NCBI GenBank assembly: GCA_029204225.1
Contig: CM055102.1
Location: 32,670,085 to 32,734,084 of the forward strand
Source of the DNA: Diphasiastrum complanatum
Taxonomy: Eukaryota; Streptophyta; Lycopodiopsida; Lycopodiales; Lycopodiaceae
Reading direction: 5' to 3'
DNA: 64,000 nt
The notes beneath the pieces were generated by a model, which saw only the letters and a program-made list of their open reading frames with translations, was not told where the DNA came from and made no database searches. Below, in pieces: positions 22,379 through 35,266 of the stretch (position 1 is its first letter; each line of letters begins with the position of its first letter). A program made the translations under genes and the position numbers.

Positions 22379-25300
22379 TCTGAATCCTTGAATGTCTTGA
22401 CCTTCAAACTTAGGTCTACACCGAATCTTCTATGTATATCCAAACTTAATGCTTTGGTAAAAATATCAGCTGTCATATCTTGCGTTCTACAGTACTGCAA
22501 TCTGACCTCTTTGTTGAGAACTTGCTTGTGACGAAATGATACTTCAGTTCAATGTGCTTACTCTTGGAATGAAATCTAGGGTTGGCTGATAAAGCGATGG
22601 CACTTTGATTATCACAAAATAATGTTGTCGGAGCATATTGATTTAGACCGATATCTGAGAGTAAGCTCCTCAACCAAATTGCTTCCTTTGTAGCTTGAGA
22701 GGTTGCGATATACTATGATTCAGTGGAAGATAGAGCTATCGAAGATTGCTTGCGACTGTTCCAGGAAAGTGGACCATTGTTGAGGAAGAATGTAAACTCG
22801 AAAATAGATTTACGAGTGTCTACATCTCCTGCCCAACTCGCATCTGTATAACCATTGAGAAAATTGAGTTTGTCGTTGTCGATTGCTCCATAACAAATGC
22901 AAAAATTCATAATAGCTTCAAGATATCTCATGACTCTCATAAGAGCCTTCCAATGTGTTATACCAAGATTAGCCATAAACTTATTGAGAGAGCTGACTGC
23001 AAAAGCTATGTCTAGCCTGGTACAGATCATGGCATACATAAGAGATCCTATAATAGAATGGTAAGGATACTCACGCATCTGCTGCTTCTCATGAATTGTT
23101 TGGGGACACTGGTCCTTTGATAGTTTGAGTCCTGGTTCCATTGGTGAGAGAGCTAACTTGCAATTAATCAGATTGTATCTGACTAAAATGTTGTAGATGT
23201 ACCTCTGTTGTGTAAAGTAGATCATCTTCTGTTTTCTGTCTCTGTGGATTTGTATATCAAGGCAGAAATGAGCTTCGCCTAGATTGGTCATGTCAAATCC
23301 ACATATAAAGTGATAATGATAAAAGACTATTGCACTGCTTTGAAGTAAACGTTTGAATCTGAAGAGCTAGGTGTGTAGTTGTGATCAATAAGGAAAGTAT
23401 TGATCCTTTGAAACCATGCTCGAGCAGATTTCTTCAAGCCATAAAGTGCCTTATGGAGTTTACACACATGATTGTGTTTACCCTTGATAATATTACCTGC
23501 GGGTTGCACCATGTAAATGTATTCTTCAATAACTCCATTGAGATATGCTATCTGTACATCCATTTGATGTATTTCCAAATCCGCTGGAGTGGCAAATGAT
23601 AGCAAAAGTTGAATAGAAGAATGCTCAACTAGTTGACTGAAAGTTTCAGTATTATCGACGTTGTATACCTGAGAAAATCCTCTGGCGACAAGTCGTGTTT
23701 TTCTTCTATTGATATTTCCATCTGCGTTGTACTTGACTTTGAAAATCCATTTGCAATCAACTACGTTTCTGCTAGCAGGTAATTCGACAATCGTCAATGT
23801 CTAGTTCTTGATAAAAGGTGAATACTCTTTATCCATAGATTCTTTCCAAAGATCGGAATCAGGCTGACTGAGTGCCTCTTCGACAGACATCGGTTCCTGA
23901 ACAAGGTAGGCTGCAGACTCATTGATATACATGTTAGGTGGTCTACTAGTCCTTGAAAATGTTTTGGGTAATACAGGAAGTTGATCGTTTCTATCATACT
24001 GTAGTTGCTGAACTGCAACATCATCATCTTCTGATCCGCCGTTGATTCGTTGTTCATCAAAAGTAGAAGAGCTTGGACCTTCAATAGGAATGGTCGCCTG
24101 CGGAACTTAAAAAATCAAAGCGTCACGAGAATCTGACAGGTCGGCTACATGGGGACTAACCTTCCCTTTGAGGTCTTGAAACTGATCTTCGATGAAGATG
24201 TTATCCCAGCTAGTGAATATCTTCGACTTGACGGAATCGAATAAGTTGTAGGCTTGATTTGAAGTAGTGTAGCTGATGAAAACACATATGATACTCTAGA
24301 AGTCGAGCTTCTTCCTGAGATCACGAGGTATCTGCACAAAAGCAATACATCCAAAAACTCGTAAGTTTGATAAAGAAGGTTTGGTACATGTCCAAACTTC
24401 GAATGGTGTTTTGTCTGAGAGGCCTTTAGTAGTACATATGTTCTGAATATAGGTTGTTGTTGAAATAGCTTTAGCCCAAAAGGATTTCGGAAGTGTTGCA
24501 TGTGATAACATGCACTTTGCCAATTCGACTAAGGTTCTATTTTTTCTCTCAGCAAGACCATTTGACTAAGGTGAATAGGAGGTAATGTATTGTTGTTCAA
24601 TGTTGTTGTTAAGGCAGTACTCCTTGAATTTATTGAAGATGTATTCTCCCCCATTATCTGACCTCAGTGCTTTGATTCGTTTGTTAGTTTGATTCTCAAC
24701 ATGCTCTTTGAATTGTCTGAATTTGATGAAAGCCTCTGATTTCTGTTTAATGAAATAAACAACTGTTCTTCTGGAGAATTCATCAATAAAGGTAATGAAA
24801 TACTTTGCATCTATCAATGAAGGAGTTTGCATAGGTCCACATATATCCATGCGAACAACATCTAACAAACCTTTTGTTGCATGCATATGGTTTGATCTAA
24901 AAGGAATCCTAGCCTACTTTCCAAAGATGCAATTGTGACAGATAGGACAATCGACCTTACTATAAGGATAGTCGAGATCAAGAACCATAGATTGTCTGGA
25001 CATGTTCAAAATAGATGCATGATTCACGTGTCCTAAGCGATGATGCCATAGTAATACTTTATTGACTAGAACAGAGGTTTTCAAGACTTGACTAGACTCA
25101 GAATAACAGTGTGCCAATCTATCTAAGTAACCCTATCTCTTGCAGAGTGCAAGGATCTTATCACTCATATCAATAATTTTGCATTGATCAGATTCGAATT
25201 CTACCTTATGACCTAAATCTGTAAATCTACTCACTGATAACATATTTGTAGAGAGTTTAGGAACATATAAGACCTTTGATAGTAGTTTGAATTGATCATG

Positions 25301-26286
25301 CTGGAACCTCAATCTTACAGTACCTTCACCTTCAATAGTGTGAGTACTATTGTCACCAAGATGAACAAATTTCTTCATGCTGTAAGGAGTGTAGGAGTTG
25401 AAGATCTCACGTTGATTGGTCATATGGTGAGTTGCTCCAGAATCCTCATCCAAAAATGTGCTTTGATCTTTGACCATAAATGCACAATCATCCACTTTGA
25501 CCTGGGGAGATGATCAGATTGTGTTTGCTTGTTGAGCAGGTTGTTTGGCTGCGTTCTTCACTTGGAGAATTCAGCAATCCTTGATCTCATGATTATTGCA
25601 CTTACAATACCTGCAAAACATCTTCTTCGACTGTGGTTTCGATGATTGTTCTTGACTTTGAGTCAGTTTCTGATTCGTTGCAGCCTTCTTGGAGCCTTTT
25701 TGCTTATGTCACTTAGAGCCTTTGTTGACATATAGAGCCTGAGAGGAGAAAGCAAACGATGTGTCTTGACTTCTTCTATTGTCTTCTTGCAGCAACATAG
25801 TGATAACTCTAGTGAGAGTTAAGTCTGAGTGTGTCGATATGATCATCACCTAGTTCTCATATGTAGAGGGCAAGCTTGAAAGCAATGTCATGATTGTGTC
25901 TTGATCGTCTATGACTGATCTGACAGCGACCATCTGTTACAAGAGATTTTTAAACTAGTTAATGTGATTCTGAAGTGAATCACCAACAGACATCTTGAAT
26001 GTGAAGAATTTCCTTCGTAGATGTAACTTAGTAGTTACGTCCCTCACGTCAATAGTGACTTCATAATGTCCCAAATGCCTACCGTCCTTCAGTTTTTGTA
26101 GGGTCAAAGATCTTGTGTAGTATATCCCTCCCGCCTGTCAACAAGGGTTAGTTCACTGGATAGGTAACTAACTATGCATAGATGCTACTTTTAGTTAGTT
26201 TCCTACTTTGCATCTAACTCTACCTTCACTAACACTACTCACTCTAACTCTATTCTTCCTAAACTAACTTCATCATAATTTTGGAT

Positions 26287-26334
<48 letters not shown>

Positions 26335-27059
26335 GATGGAGGTTAGCTCAAATGCTCAATGTCATTACTTATGGAAAAACCTTAACTAGCATAAACCAAA
26401 AAGCATGGGAAATGAAAATAACAAGCAATCACAACAATAGCACAAGCAAGAGTGATTAGCAAATGAGGATGCTTGAATTCTCAAAATGATAGAGTCTCCT
26501 CCTCTCTATTAAGCATGAAAATAGTGTACAAATGGTGCCTTTTTATAAAATGGGGAAGGCCCTTGCCCCAAAATCCTATTGGCTAATATTTACATTGATC
26601 CTATCCATTCATCTTGGACCCAACTTGATCCAAGGGTCCATAAAAAGTTCATTGAAATTCACAAGATTCATGTGAGTCCCAATTTGGACCCAACTCTAAA
26701 AAGAAATCTCTAAGTTTAAAAATAAATTTGGGCCTCTAGTTTTATTTTAATTTAAAGGCCCAAGTCTATTTTATTTTATTTACACTTAAGCCTACGTGCT
26801 CATTGGGCCATGGGCTTATACGCGTAGGATGCCATGCCCTCGCAACACATTTTATTGGACAAATTTATTTACACTTTGTTGGGAATACCCCCAACAATTT
26901 CCACTTTGAGTCGTCTGGTTCAGGTTTTACTTCTATACCTGTGACAACATCCCATAATTTGCTGGCGATTAGCAAGGTCTTCATCTTAAATTTTCACAAA
27001 TGATAATTGGATCCATTCAGCCTGTCTATGATAAGACCGACTTTACTATGAGAATCCAT
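22379..27059 (-). pseudogene. Family A Copia gag-pol, near full length but broken
   Basis: Minus-strand order from the Gag start MDSHSKVGLIIDRLNGSNY (ATG 27059-27057): gag (to about 25500, itself interrupted by an LTR-like block at 26113-26896), protease with DEDSGATHHMT (25495-25133), GAG-pre-integrase HHRLGHVNHASILNM and CPICHNC (25117-24914), integrase core VRMDICGPM and LRSDNGGEY (24886-24566), [15 protein letters not shown] and LYGLKKSARAW (23797-23327), and RT/RNase H GSLMYAMICTRLDIAFAVSS and DASWAGDVDTRKS (23291-22473). Frameshifts and stops separate most parts, and the YVDD box (near 23300) has lost its second Asp. The 5' LTR is missing; the leader stops near 27226. Confidence 0.85.
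26113..26896 (-). mobile_element. LTR-like insertion in family A gag
   Basis: Gag coding sequence breaks after DDSKWKL (26897) and resumes near 26112. The block ends CCCCAACA on the plus strand (TGTTGGGG on the minus strand) and has a minus-strand TATAAAA near 26543-26549 and a (GA)n run at 26289-26331. It looks like a solo LTR, but the flanking 5-mers do not match, so the left edge is uncertain by 10-15 bases. Confidence 0.5.
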
Positions 27060-27226
27060 ATGGAACTTAGTCTATCGATTGTATCGATGATGCTAAGATG
27101 TAGTAATGCCAACAATAGGAAATCAATTCTCTGATACTGAAAGGTTGAAAAGACCTGAAGAGTATGATATCAATTTGATATCGCGAAAGATATCAAGTAT
27201 TAGAGCTTTCGCTATGATATCATGTA
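27060..27226 (-). other. 5' leader of the second family A element
   Basis: Closely resembles, in reverse complement, the leader at 60130-60290 (shared words CTCTAATACTTGATATCTTTCG and CAGTATCAGAGAATTGATTTCC in part). It breaks at about 27226, before the expected PBS and 5' LTR. Confidence 0.65.
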
Positions 27227-29950
27227 GGAATCATTTGCACACATACTAGATTCCTCAAAAGAAATCTGTGCAACTGGCTGATTCATCAAAAGTCTTATTC
27301 CTATCTTTTCTTCTCCCCCTTTTAAAAAGAAATTCAATAATTTCGATTGACAAGTTCTCAGGAGACAATGTATAAGATATCAAAGATTCAAAAAATTCAA
27401 TAATGAGTATCCAATACTATAACAAATTGGAATTTTTTCTCGAAATCACAGAATATCTTATCCCGAGTGATAGAAATATTACATCTCTAATAATCAAATA
27501 AAGATAAACATTTGGGTTCAGGAAGTCTAAATTCCACTTAATCAATGAAAAACATCAATAGATTCTGAGCTATATTCACAAATCATACGTGAAAGTATAA
27601 TTTCATATAACTCTATCAGTCCTTCAGAATCAAGTTCTACACTAGAAGGAATTATATAAATCTCAATCCAATTGTATTTAAGAAATTTCTAGAAAGTAAA
27701 AGTTTAAAATAATAGAAAAATAGGTTTAAGGGTTTCCAAATTTTGTAATTAATGAGATATCATTTAGGGATCGATCTATATCTCATAATTTCTCAAAATA
27801 CCCTAAGTAAAAACCAATGGACTCTGTTGGTATTACCATTACAACAATCACTAATCATCGGTCTACAGATCATTCTTACCCAAGAAATCCCCTTTGGAAT
27901 CATTGATGTCCCATGCCACCAACGTTTCCTCCTAAGAATCCTCTGCATCCAAATCTGTTTTGCCCAAAAAGTCAAAAAGACTATTTGGCTATACCCGCTA
28001 TAGGATCAAATTCACAACCAATTCCAAAAGATACTTCTAACCATTGAAATCTCTCATGCCCCTTAAAGCGATACTCAAAGAATACCACTCCGCATTGTAC
28101 CCCGGCATGGACGAGACGAAATGTATCGTTCAAGTACAGTTGAAATGCCGCAAGTGTATTCAGTAACCCAAAAAGAACATGGATCTCAACAAAACCGAAT
28201 ATCATACTGTCTTGGATATCCAATATCTATTTCAGAATTGGTAAAATGAACTTAATTCTTTTACAGGCTAGAATTCTCTTGGTTGTTACAGTCATTATAA
28301 AGAGATACTCTATAATAGGAAAAAATCCAAATTACTACATTCTTGTATGGAACACCTTCCATCTACTTTACTTTGCAAGGTCCAAAGCAAATTGCACAAT
28401 AGAGATGGTTCCATAAATATATTATTAGTCTTGCTACTCACTTATCCCTCATATTCATCAATTTCACAAAAATTTAATTAACACTAGGGAAAAGGAATCC
28501 AGATTCCCAGAGGCAATTTGCTTAAATAATTCACGATTGTTATTTTTACTTGCAATTAAATATACTTCAGGAATCGAAAGTAGATTAATCAAACTGATTA
28601 CCTTAGTCAACCAGTCAACTACCCCTCAGTTTTTTTTCTTTTTCCTCCCTTCCAAAAAATGGTTCATATTAAAAATGTTCAAGTTGGTATCAAAACAACT
28701 AATTAACCAAACTGTTCAATCATTAAGTGTCACACTTAATTCTTGGAAAATCACCTTATAGATCAGCATAGCAACTGTTCCAACTAGATTCACATTATTC
28801 TTGGTCTTTATTGATCCATAAAAACAAGAAATGCTCCATAATTGAGAGATTCACAAAATCTTTAACTAAAAGTGAAGGGTATAATGACCCTAATAATTGA
28901 CTGATTTCAACTCAGTAAGATCATTAACTTTACAAGCAATTTTTGTTTGAACAAAAACTAACAATTCGAACAATTCGAACAATCCAAAACATCCATGGTT
29001 AATTCAACTTTTACGTAAACTGGGATTTTCAAATTCCGTTCAATATGGACCTAAACTGTGAAAATCGATGTAAACATGATTTCAAAAAAAATAAAAACCA
29101 AATTTTTTTGCCAAGAAACTGGAAAATCAGCATTGGGATTTTCAAAATCCATTTGAAATGGACCGACTATGAAAGTCGATTAAGAAGATTGATCTATCGA
29201 ATTCATAGGCATTGTCACATATCGAGATCATTTCAAAACATCCTACATGCAACAAGCTTGGCATGCACTGACATTTCTGAAAAAAATGATTTTTTTTTCA
29301 AAAATAGCCTAGCCACTAGGAAATTTGCTTTTTGACCTAGAATTATCAAATATAGCTTTCATGCAAGAAATCTTCTGATCAATCTACTACACATGCAACA
29401 TGCATTCAAGCATGCATACAAGTCAATTCATACATTTTTATCAATAGATTAGCACTATACTAAGTTACAAGCATGCATGCATCAGACCATTTTCAAAATA
29501 TTGCAAGTTCAAAATTTGCCAAACTTCAGACGACCATAACTTTCTCTACATGACACCAAATTGGTTGCTGTAAAGCATAGTACGGAGGGAGAGTGGGTCT
29601 ACAAGGCACTTGCCACATCACTCTCCCACCTAGTCTTCACACGTGCGAGCTATAAATGACAAAAAAATCAGGTAGGAGGGCGCACTTTTCCAAGATGGTG
29701 TCATCAAAAATTCATCTCCAGCCCAATAAGCATCCAATAAAAGGTTACAAGCACTCTAATAAGGTTCATAAGAGAGCCATAGAAGCTTCTATCAGGTCCA
29801 GCAAGCAATCATATGCTCAAATCATGCAAAAAATGCATTTTTGGCCTCCTTCAACAAGCAAAACTTCAACATGATGGTGTCTAATGCTCACCTATACAAA
29901 TCGGATGCATTCATGGCTCAAAACATACACAATCCATCATATCATTAACC
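27227..29950. other. No gene recognised
   Basis: AT-rich. A minus-strand frame at 28223-27981 (80 codons) has no motif I recognise. A minus-strand purine run (AAAAGGGGGAGAAG) near 27310-27330 could be a polypurine tract of an unidentified element. Nothing else supported. Confidence 0.4.
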
Positions 29951-30571
29951 TTTTAATGAGAACCAATAGGTTCAGACTGCTGGAAATTAAGCTCATAGTT
30001 GTTTCCTTGGTAAATAACTAATTCCTATCTCAAGATTCTTCTTGCACGTTTACTGATATTTGATCTAGGATCAGGTGAAACCTATTTTGGGTTCTATGTC
30101 TGCCCATCTAATACCTGTAGGAATCACAACTTAGACAGCCGAACTATTTGAAGAACGACTACAACAGACTTTCGGCTGATCTCCAGCAAAGGGTAACCAA
30201 TCCTATTATTCTCCATGTTCAAATGTTAAGTTCAACTATTTGAAGACCATTGAAGACTTGGCCATCTTCAAGGGCTTCTACCAACTAGCATTTAGAACAA
30301 GTCTGCAGAAATACATCACGTTTCAACAGTCTGCAAAAATACACTATGTTTTGGCATAGTCTGTAGAAATGAACTATGTTTCGACACAGTTGAACTTAAC
30401 AGTTCAAATGTTAAGTTCAACTATTTTATGGCACCTTTGGCTTTTTCGCAAAATTCCGAAGTGAGAGAAAATCCCGAAGGTAGTCCATTTTTAATGAGGA
30501 ACGTTCCCAGCCACTTCCCAAAATGCGAAGTGAGAGAAAACCACTTCTCCTAAAATGCAAAGTGAGAGAAT
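29951..30571. repeat. LTR-like or satellite-like repeats
   Basis: Contains several CAGTCTGCAAAAATACAC-like words shared with the family A U3, a 25-bp direct repeat (GTTCAAATGTTAAGTTCAAC..., 30217 and 30402), a perfect 12-bp inverted repeat (30389-30400 / 30410-30421) and three GCGAAGTGAGAGAA-like words (30440-30570). No element boundaries could be set. Confidence 0.4.
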
Positions 30572-31040
30572 TTGCAACGTCCTACAACCTCCACTGCTGC
30601 ACCTATGCCTGTGCCATCACCGTCAGATGAGGAATGGATGGTACAATCCAAGATCTATTTGGTTTTGTCATTGAACATTTCCCCCAACTGCCACGGTATG
30701 GGGGAGCTTCTTATGGCAGAGTACCCCTCGATTGTGTGGACTCCATGTGCCGCACATTCACTGGACCTCCTCCTGCATTCCATCGGGCACTTGCCTTGGG
30801 TCAGTGAGATTCTCACGAGGGCACTTGCAGGACCTGTCCAGGACCCCAGAGGGCTTGGCCTTCCACGACATCCTCTTCATGGAGCCTTTCTGGGTGGATA
30901 TGCAGCAGTTGATGGACGTCATGCGCCCCATCTACTTTGTTCTGAGGCTCGTTGATGGCGAGGGGTGTTGTTTGGAATGCAATCAAAGGAGCAGTCTTCT
31001 TCTTACGACCTGTCAGGGCCTTAACAGTCTGAACAACTAT
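30572..31040 (+). pseudogene. hAT-family transposase fragment
   Basis: Plus-strand translation gives YPSIVWTPCAAHSLDLLL, then IGHLPWV, and after a frameshift near 30820 FWVDMQQLMDVMRPIYFVL and RLVDGEG. These are the conserved blocks of the DUF659 part of plant hAT (Ac-like) transposases. Normally tens of residues separate them, so the middle is deleted. N-terminal BED finger and C-terminal dimerisation domain are absent. Non-functional. Confidence 0.75.
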
Positions 31041-33539
31041 TTTGGCATTTGAAACAAAAGTATTGATCAACTTCTGTCGTACTTTGTATACTTCATTATA
31101 ATTGTATTGATCAAGAGTGAATTGTCATAAACACAATAATGGATTAGTGATTTCATAAACACAACGCTAAACTATAAAAAGTTTACATAATTAGATGAAG
31201 AAAACAACCAAATTTTACCCTATCTAAATCAACATCCTCTTGTAAATTATACCACTCAAAAAATAACCTGGTGTTATATATCACAAATTGGCCACAACTA
31301 AAAGAATGCCTTTGTTGTACACACTACAAGTAACAAAAGAAGAGCAGTAATATTATGATAGACACAAAGTGCAAAGAGCAAAAATAATAAAATTTTCAAA
31401 AAAAATTAATCACAAAAATGCTTACCAAATGGACTTTATGTTTATTTCACCAACAAATTTTTGTTGGTATATCTGTTGAAAGGTCTTGGAAGAAGAGCAT
31501 CAAATTCTCTCTGTGTGAATTTTGTAGAATTCATCAACTTAACACATAGAAAATTTGATACCCCTTCTTTATCAATTTTGATCAAAATAATATTGAAGCT
31601 CTAGAATCATAACATAGAAAGATGAAAGACATCAATAAAGAAAACAACATATCTTAAATACCAATACTTACTTATTTTCATATGGCAACAAATATATTTT
31701 TGCCACTAGATTGCATTCAAAATAATATTATTGCTTATTGAAGTTGGCATTCTCAGCTTTTATAGTTGTCATAAAAAATGGATTAATATAAAAAAAAACA
31801 TCCTTCAAGGAATACCGACGTATGCTTTGGTGCAAAAAGGCTTGGGATGCCTCAACGATCGCATCTTAAATTTCAATCTTTTCATTCTTCATATCTTCAC
31901 AAAATTTGGGACTCAGCCGAAAGGTTTCTAAGAATATAAAAAAAGAAATAAAAAAAAGTGCCAAAAAGATCTATTTTCTTGGCTAGATACTCTTCATACT
32001 GATTATAATGATGAGAATCAAAAACTATTTCTGAAGGACCATAGGGTACATGTAAAAAACACTTTGTACATGAGTGTCGATTGATCTATCTACACTATCT
32101 ATAGATCTCCCAGTTGTATCGTCGGGTTCTTTATGAGTGATCTCAAGCTTGTGACAAGATGGCTTTATTGGAAGAGGAGGAGGAGGAGGAGGAGGAAGAG
32201 AATCTTCAGAAGATTCTAATTTACTCTTAGAAGACTATGAAGGTGTACTCAAGTAGGAATCTTGCGAGGGGGCATGGTTTTATGTGAACCTGCTTTGACA
32301 TATTTCTCTTGCCTTCTCTTCCTTCTAGAAGTAGTCAAAAAATCTGTCCTATTAAGTGAGGGTCTCATGAGGTTGAAGCATTATCAAGATGTAGATAGAA
32401 ATATCACTTTCTAACATATGCTTTAAAATAACAAAATCTTTCAGCATCATGGTCACCCTCTTTCCTTGAATATTTAGACGAAAAGAATCCTCGAAAATTG
32501 AGATAAATAGTCCTCAACAGCACCATGTAGGGCATGCATTATAGTGGTAGTAAATATAATGTGTTGTCCCAGAAAAATAGTGATATTCCGAATAGATTTG
32601 CTAAATGGAGATCTAGGGATCAACAATTCGATTGATCTTTGTCATCTTTTTATTTCAGTTAGCCAGACATGTCTTCAGCCATGATGATGTCTAATTCCAA
32701 GAAGAACACAAGAAATGGAAACAGTCACAACAGTAGTAGAGCACCGAACAATAAACTTCACACATGCCATCATAACTAGTATAGGAAGAAAAAAAAACAC
32801 TAGAGGACAAAATTGTGATATTGTTTTTGAACGCGAGGAGATGGCTAGAGAGAAATCACAAGAGATATCACACTCCAAAGCGATATCACAGAGCTTGTAT
32901 CATTTTTTAGCGTGAGGAAGAAAATTAAAGTAAAAAACATTGTGCTTCATGTGCAAAAAACATTTATAAGTAGGTCATACATCGCACATTATTGCTCAAA
33001 CAAAACTCGGATTTTCATTTTCAATATCGCTTGAAACTCGTTTGATCTCCTCGACACCCCGGTATACCATTTGTGCGCTTGAAACTAATTTCCGGTTAGC
33101 ATTTCGTTCATGCCACTCAGATTTTTTTTTTTATATCGCATTCAAGTGCAAATTTTCTCTTTAATCTTCTGCTTTGTCCTCTCGCACGTCAAACCACTAT
33201 TGGGCTTTATTTTCTCTTATAATGTCGGATTTTCAATCGCATCTTCTCTTATTTGTCTCTAAGTTTGGCATAATGTTGAATATTTTAAGTCCATTTTTTC
33301 TCCATTCGTATGTGTCTTGCCTACGGCCACCCAAGGCCCTGGTGTAGACGATTTTTTTTAGCATTATCTTCATTTCTGATTTGCATGGTGCACTAGATCC
33401 TATATTATCCTTCAAGAATTTCAGCAAAAACAAGTTTAATCTTTTCTCAAGGTTAATAGCTAGAACTTCAGATTTACAAAATGTTTTATTTTTTTTTTCA
33501 ATTTAACTTTTTCACCTTGAGGAACTTGAATGCATGGAG
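31041..33539. other. Mostly unassigned AT-rich sequence
   Basis: No intact gene. The only coding-like stretch is at 32020-32370 (listed separately). T-rich runs near 33120-33135 and 33485-33500. Confidence 0.4.
32020..32370 (-). pseudogene. Coding-like relic with polyproline linker, family unknown
   Basis: On the minus strand broken frames give NRTDFLTTSRRKRRQEKYVK (a basic patch), then after a shift KLESSEDSLPPPPPPPLPIK and KLEITHKEPDDTTGRS. The proline run is encoded by a CCT/CCA triplet run (GGA on the plus strand, 32172-32200). Amino-acid content looks like a disordered linker. I do not recognise the family; chance reading of a triplet repeat is possible. Confidence 0.25.
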
Positions 33540-34384
33540 TGTTGGAAAGAGGTGATGAGATGAGAGAGAGCAATTTGACAAAGTCGAAGTAGGTAGACGA
33601 CTTCATCGAACGCAACATAATGAACCTTCTTTCCTATGCATGACTACGCCTATCAATGTTGAACAAAAGTAGTGATAGAAATCACAATTATCAGATACAA
33701 AGGATTATATAGAGGCATACATACTGACATATACTTAATGCAATAAGAAGATTGATTGATTCAGTAAAACAAAACAAATCAGAATGCAAATGAGCACAAG
33801 TAGATTGCGGATCAAAGCTGCATACTCTAAGCTATCTCTGAGTAATTGAGAATATGTCTGAATTAAGCATTTCCACTAATAAGCAGTAAGTGCAATAGCA
33901 AACTTTAAATCAACTCTAAGAACTGAGCTAGAATGCTCAAGAGTGTTCAAGCTTGAAAGCTTGAGAGAAATTCTAACTATTGCTTCAAATTGATCTCTAT
34001 GAACGTAGAAATATGACCAGCTACTTATACTAAGAAAGTAGGTTGTCAATTGCGTCATCCAGTTAGCTACTTATGCTAATAAATTAATGCAAGTCGGTGG
34101 CTTTGATTCCAAGTGGAATGTTGATTGTCACTCTACAGAAATAGACTGTTTGTCACACAGTTCGCATTTTTCCCAAAATATGCGACAGCCAAAAAATGCG
34201 ACAAATGCAAAAAACTCGAAGTGTTCGAAGTTTTCGAAGTGGCCAAAGCAACAATAACCCTCTCTGAACCATTTATGAGTAGTTTTGCAGACTTTGTAAA
34301 AACACAAGGAAAACTACAGATCTGGATAATCATTTGGATGAAGATTTAAAACGATTAGTCGATTAGTAGGAGAATAATCCAATT
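33540..34384 (-). repeat. Family A Copia 3' LTR (third copy)
   Basis: Starts TGTTGGAAAGAGG and shares the family landmarks, including CATGACTACGCCTATCAAT and AGCTATCTCTGAG. About 845 bp; shorter than the 1245-bp copy because much of the CGACACTG-rich U3 and the GA run is absent. The U3 edge is degraded (AATCCAATTTTCTTAATC in place of AATCCAACACTCCCCCTTAATC). Confidence 0.75.
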
Positions 34385-35266
34385 TTCTTAATCTAAATCC
34401 ATGAATGCCTTGGCCTTTAGACTTAGTTCTACACAAAACTTACTGTGTGTCTCCAAGCTTAATGCTTTGGTAAAATATATGCTATCATATTTTGCGTTCG
34501 ACAGTACTGTAAGTTAACCTCTTTGTTGAGAAATTGCTTCTGACGTAGTGATACTTGATTTCAATGTGCTTCCTCTTGGAATGAAACCTAGGGTTGGTCG
34601 ATAAGGCAATGGCACTTTCATTATCACAAAATAAATTGTTGGAGCATATTGATTCAGACCAATATCTGAGAAAAAGTTCCTCAATCAAATTGTTTTCTTT
34701 GTAGCTTGAGAGGCTACGATATACTCTGATTCAGTGGAACATAGAGCTATCGATGATTGTTTGCGACTGTTCCATGAAATAGATTTATGAGTATCTACAT
34801 CTCTTGCCCAACTTGCATTTATGTAACCACTGAGTAAATTGAGTTTGTCGTTATCGACTGCTCCATAACAAATGCAAAAGTCCATGGTAGCTCGAAGATA
34901 TCTCAGAACTCTGACAAGAGCTTTCCAATGTGTTATACCAGGGTTAGTCATAAACTGACTTAGGGAACTGACTGCAAAGGCTATATCTGGTCTGGTACAG
35001 ATCATGGTGTACATAAGAGATCCTATTATCGAATGATAAGGATACTCACGCATCTGCTCTTTTTCTTGAATTGTTTGAGGACTCTGGTCCTTCGACAATT
35101 TGAGGCCTGGTTCCATTGGTGAGAGAGCTAACTTACAATTCACCAGATTATATCTGACTAACATATTGTAGATGTACCTCTATTGAGTAATGTAAATTAA
35201 CTTTTGATTCTGTCTCTTTGGATTTGAATACCAAGGCAGAAATGAGCTTCGCCCAGATCGGTCATG
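34385..35266 (-). pseudogene. Family A RNase H / RT C-terminus (third copy)
   Basis: Minus-strand frames 34688-34485 (CDNESAIALSTNPRFHSKRK) and 35164-34685 (GSLMYTMICTRPDIAFAVSS, INASWARDVDTHKS). These match the second copy closely but are cut near 35266 by an internal deletion. Confidence 0.8.

Noticed and set aside
26113-26896. Calling this block a proven solo LTR
   Set aside because: The flanking 5-mers do not match, so it is listed only as LTR-like with uncertain left edge.
27227-27330. A very short LTR (TRIM-like) between a PBS-like and a polypurine-like sequence
   Set aside because: No second copy or target duplication was found and the PBS-like sequence is diverged; left as unassigned.
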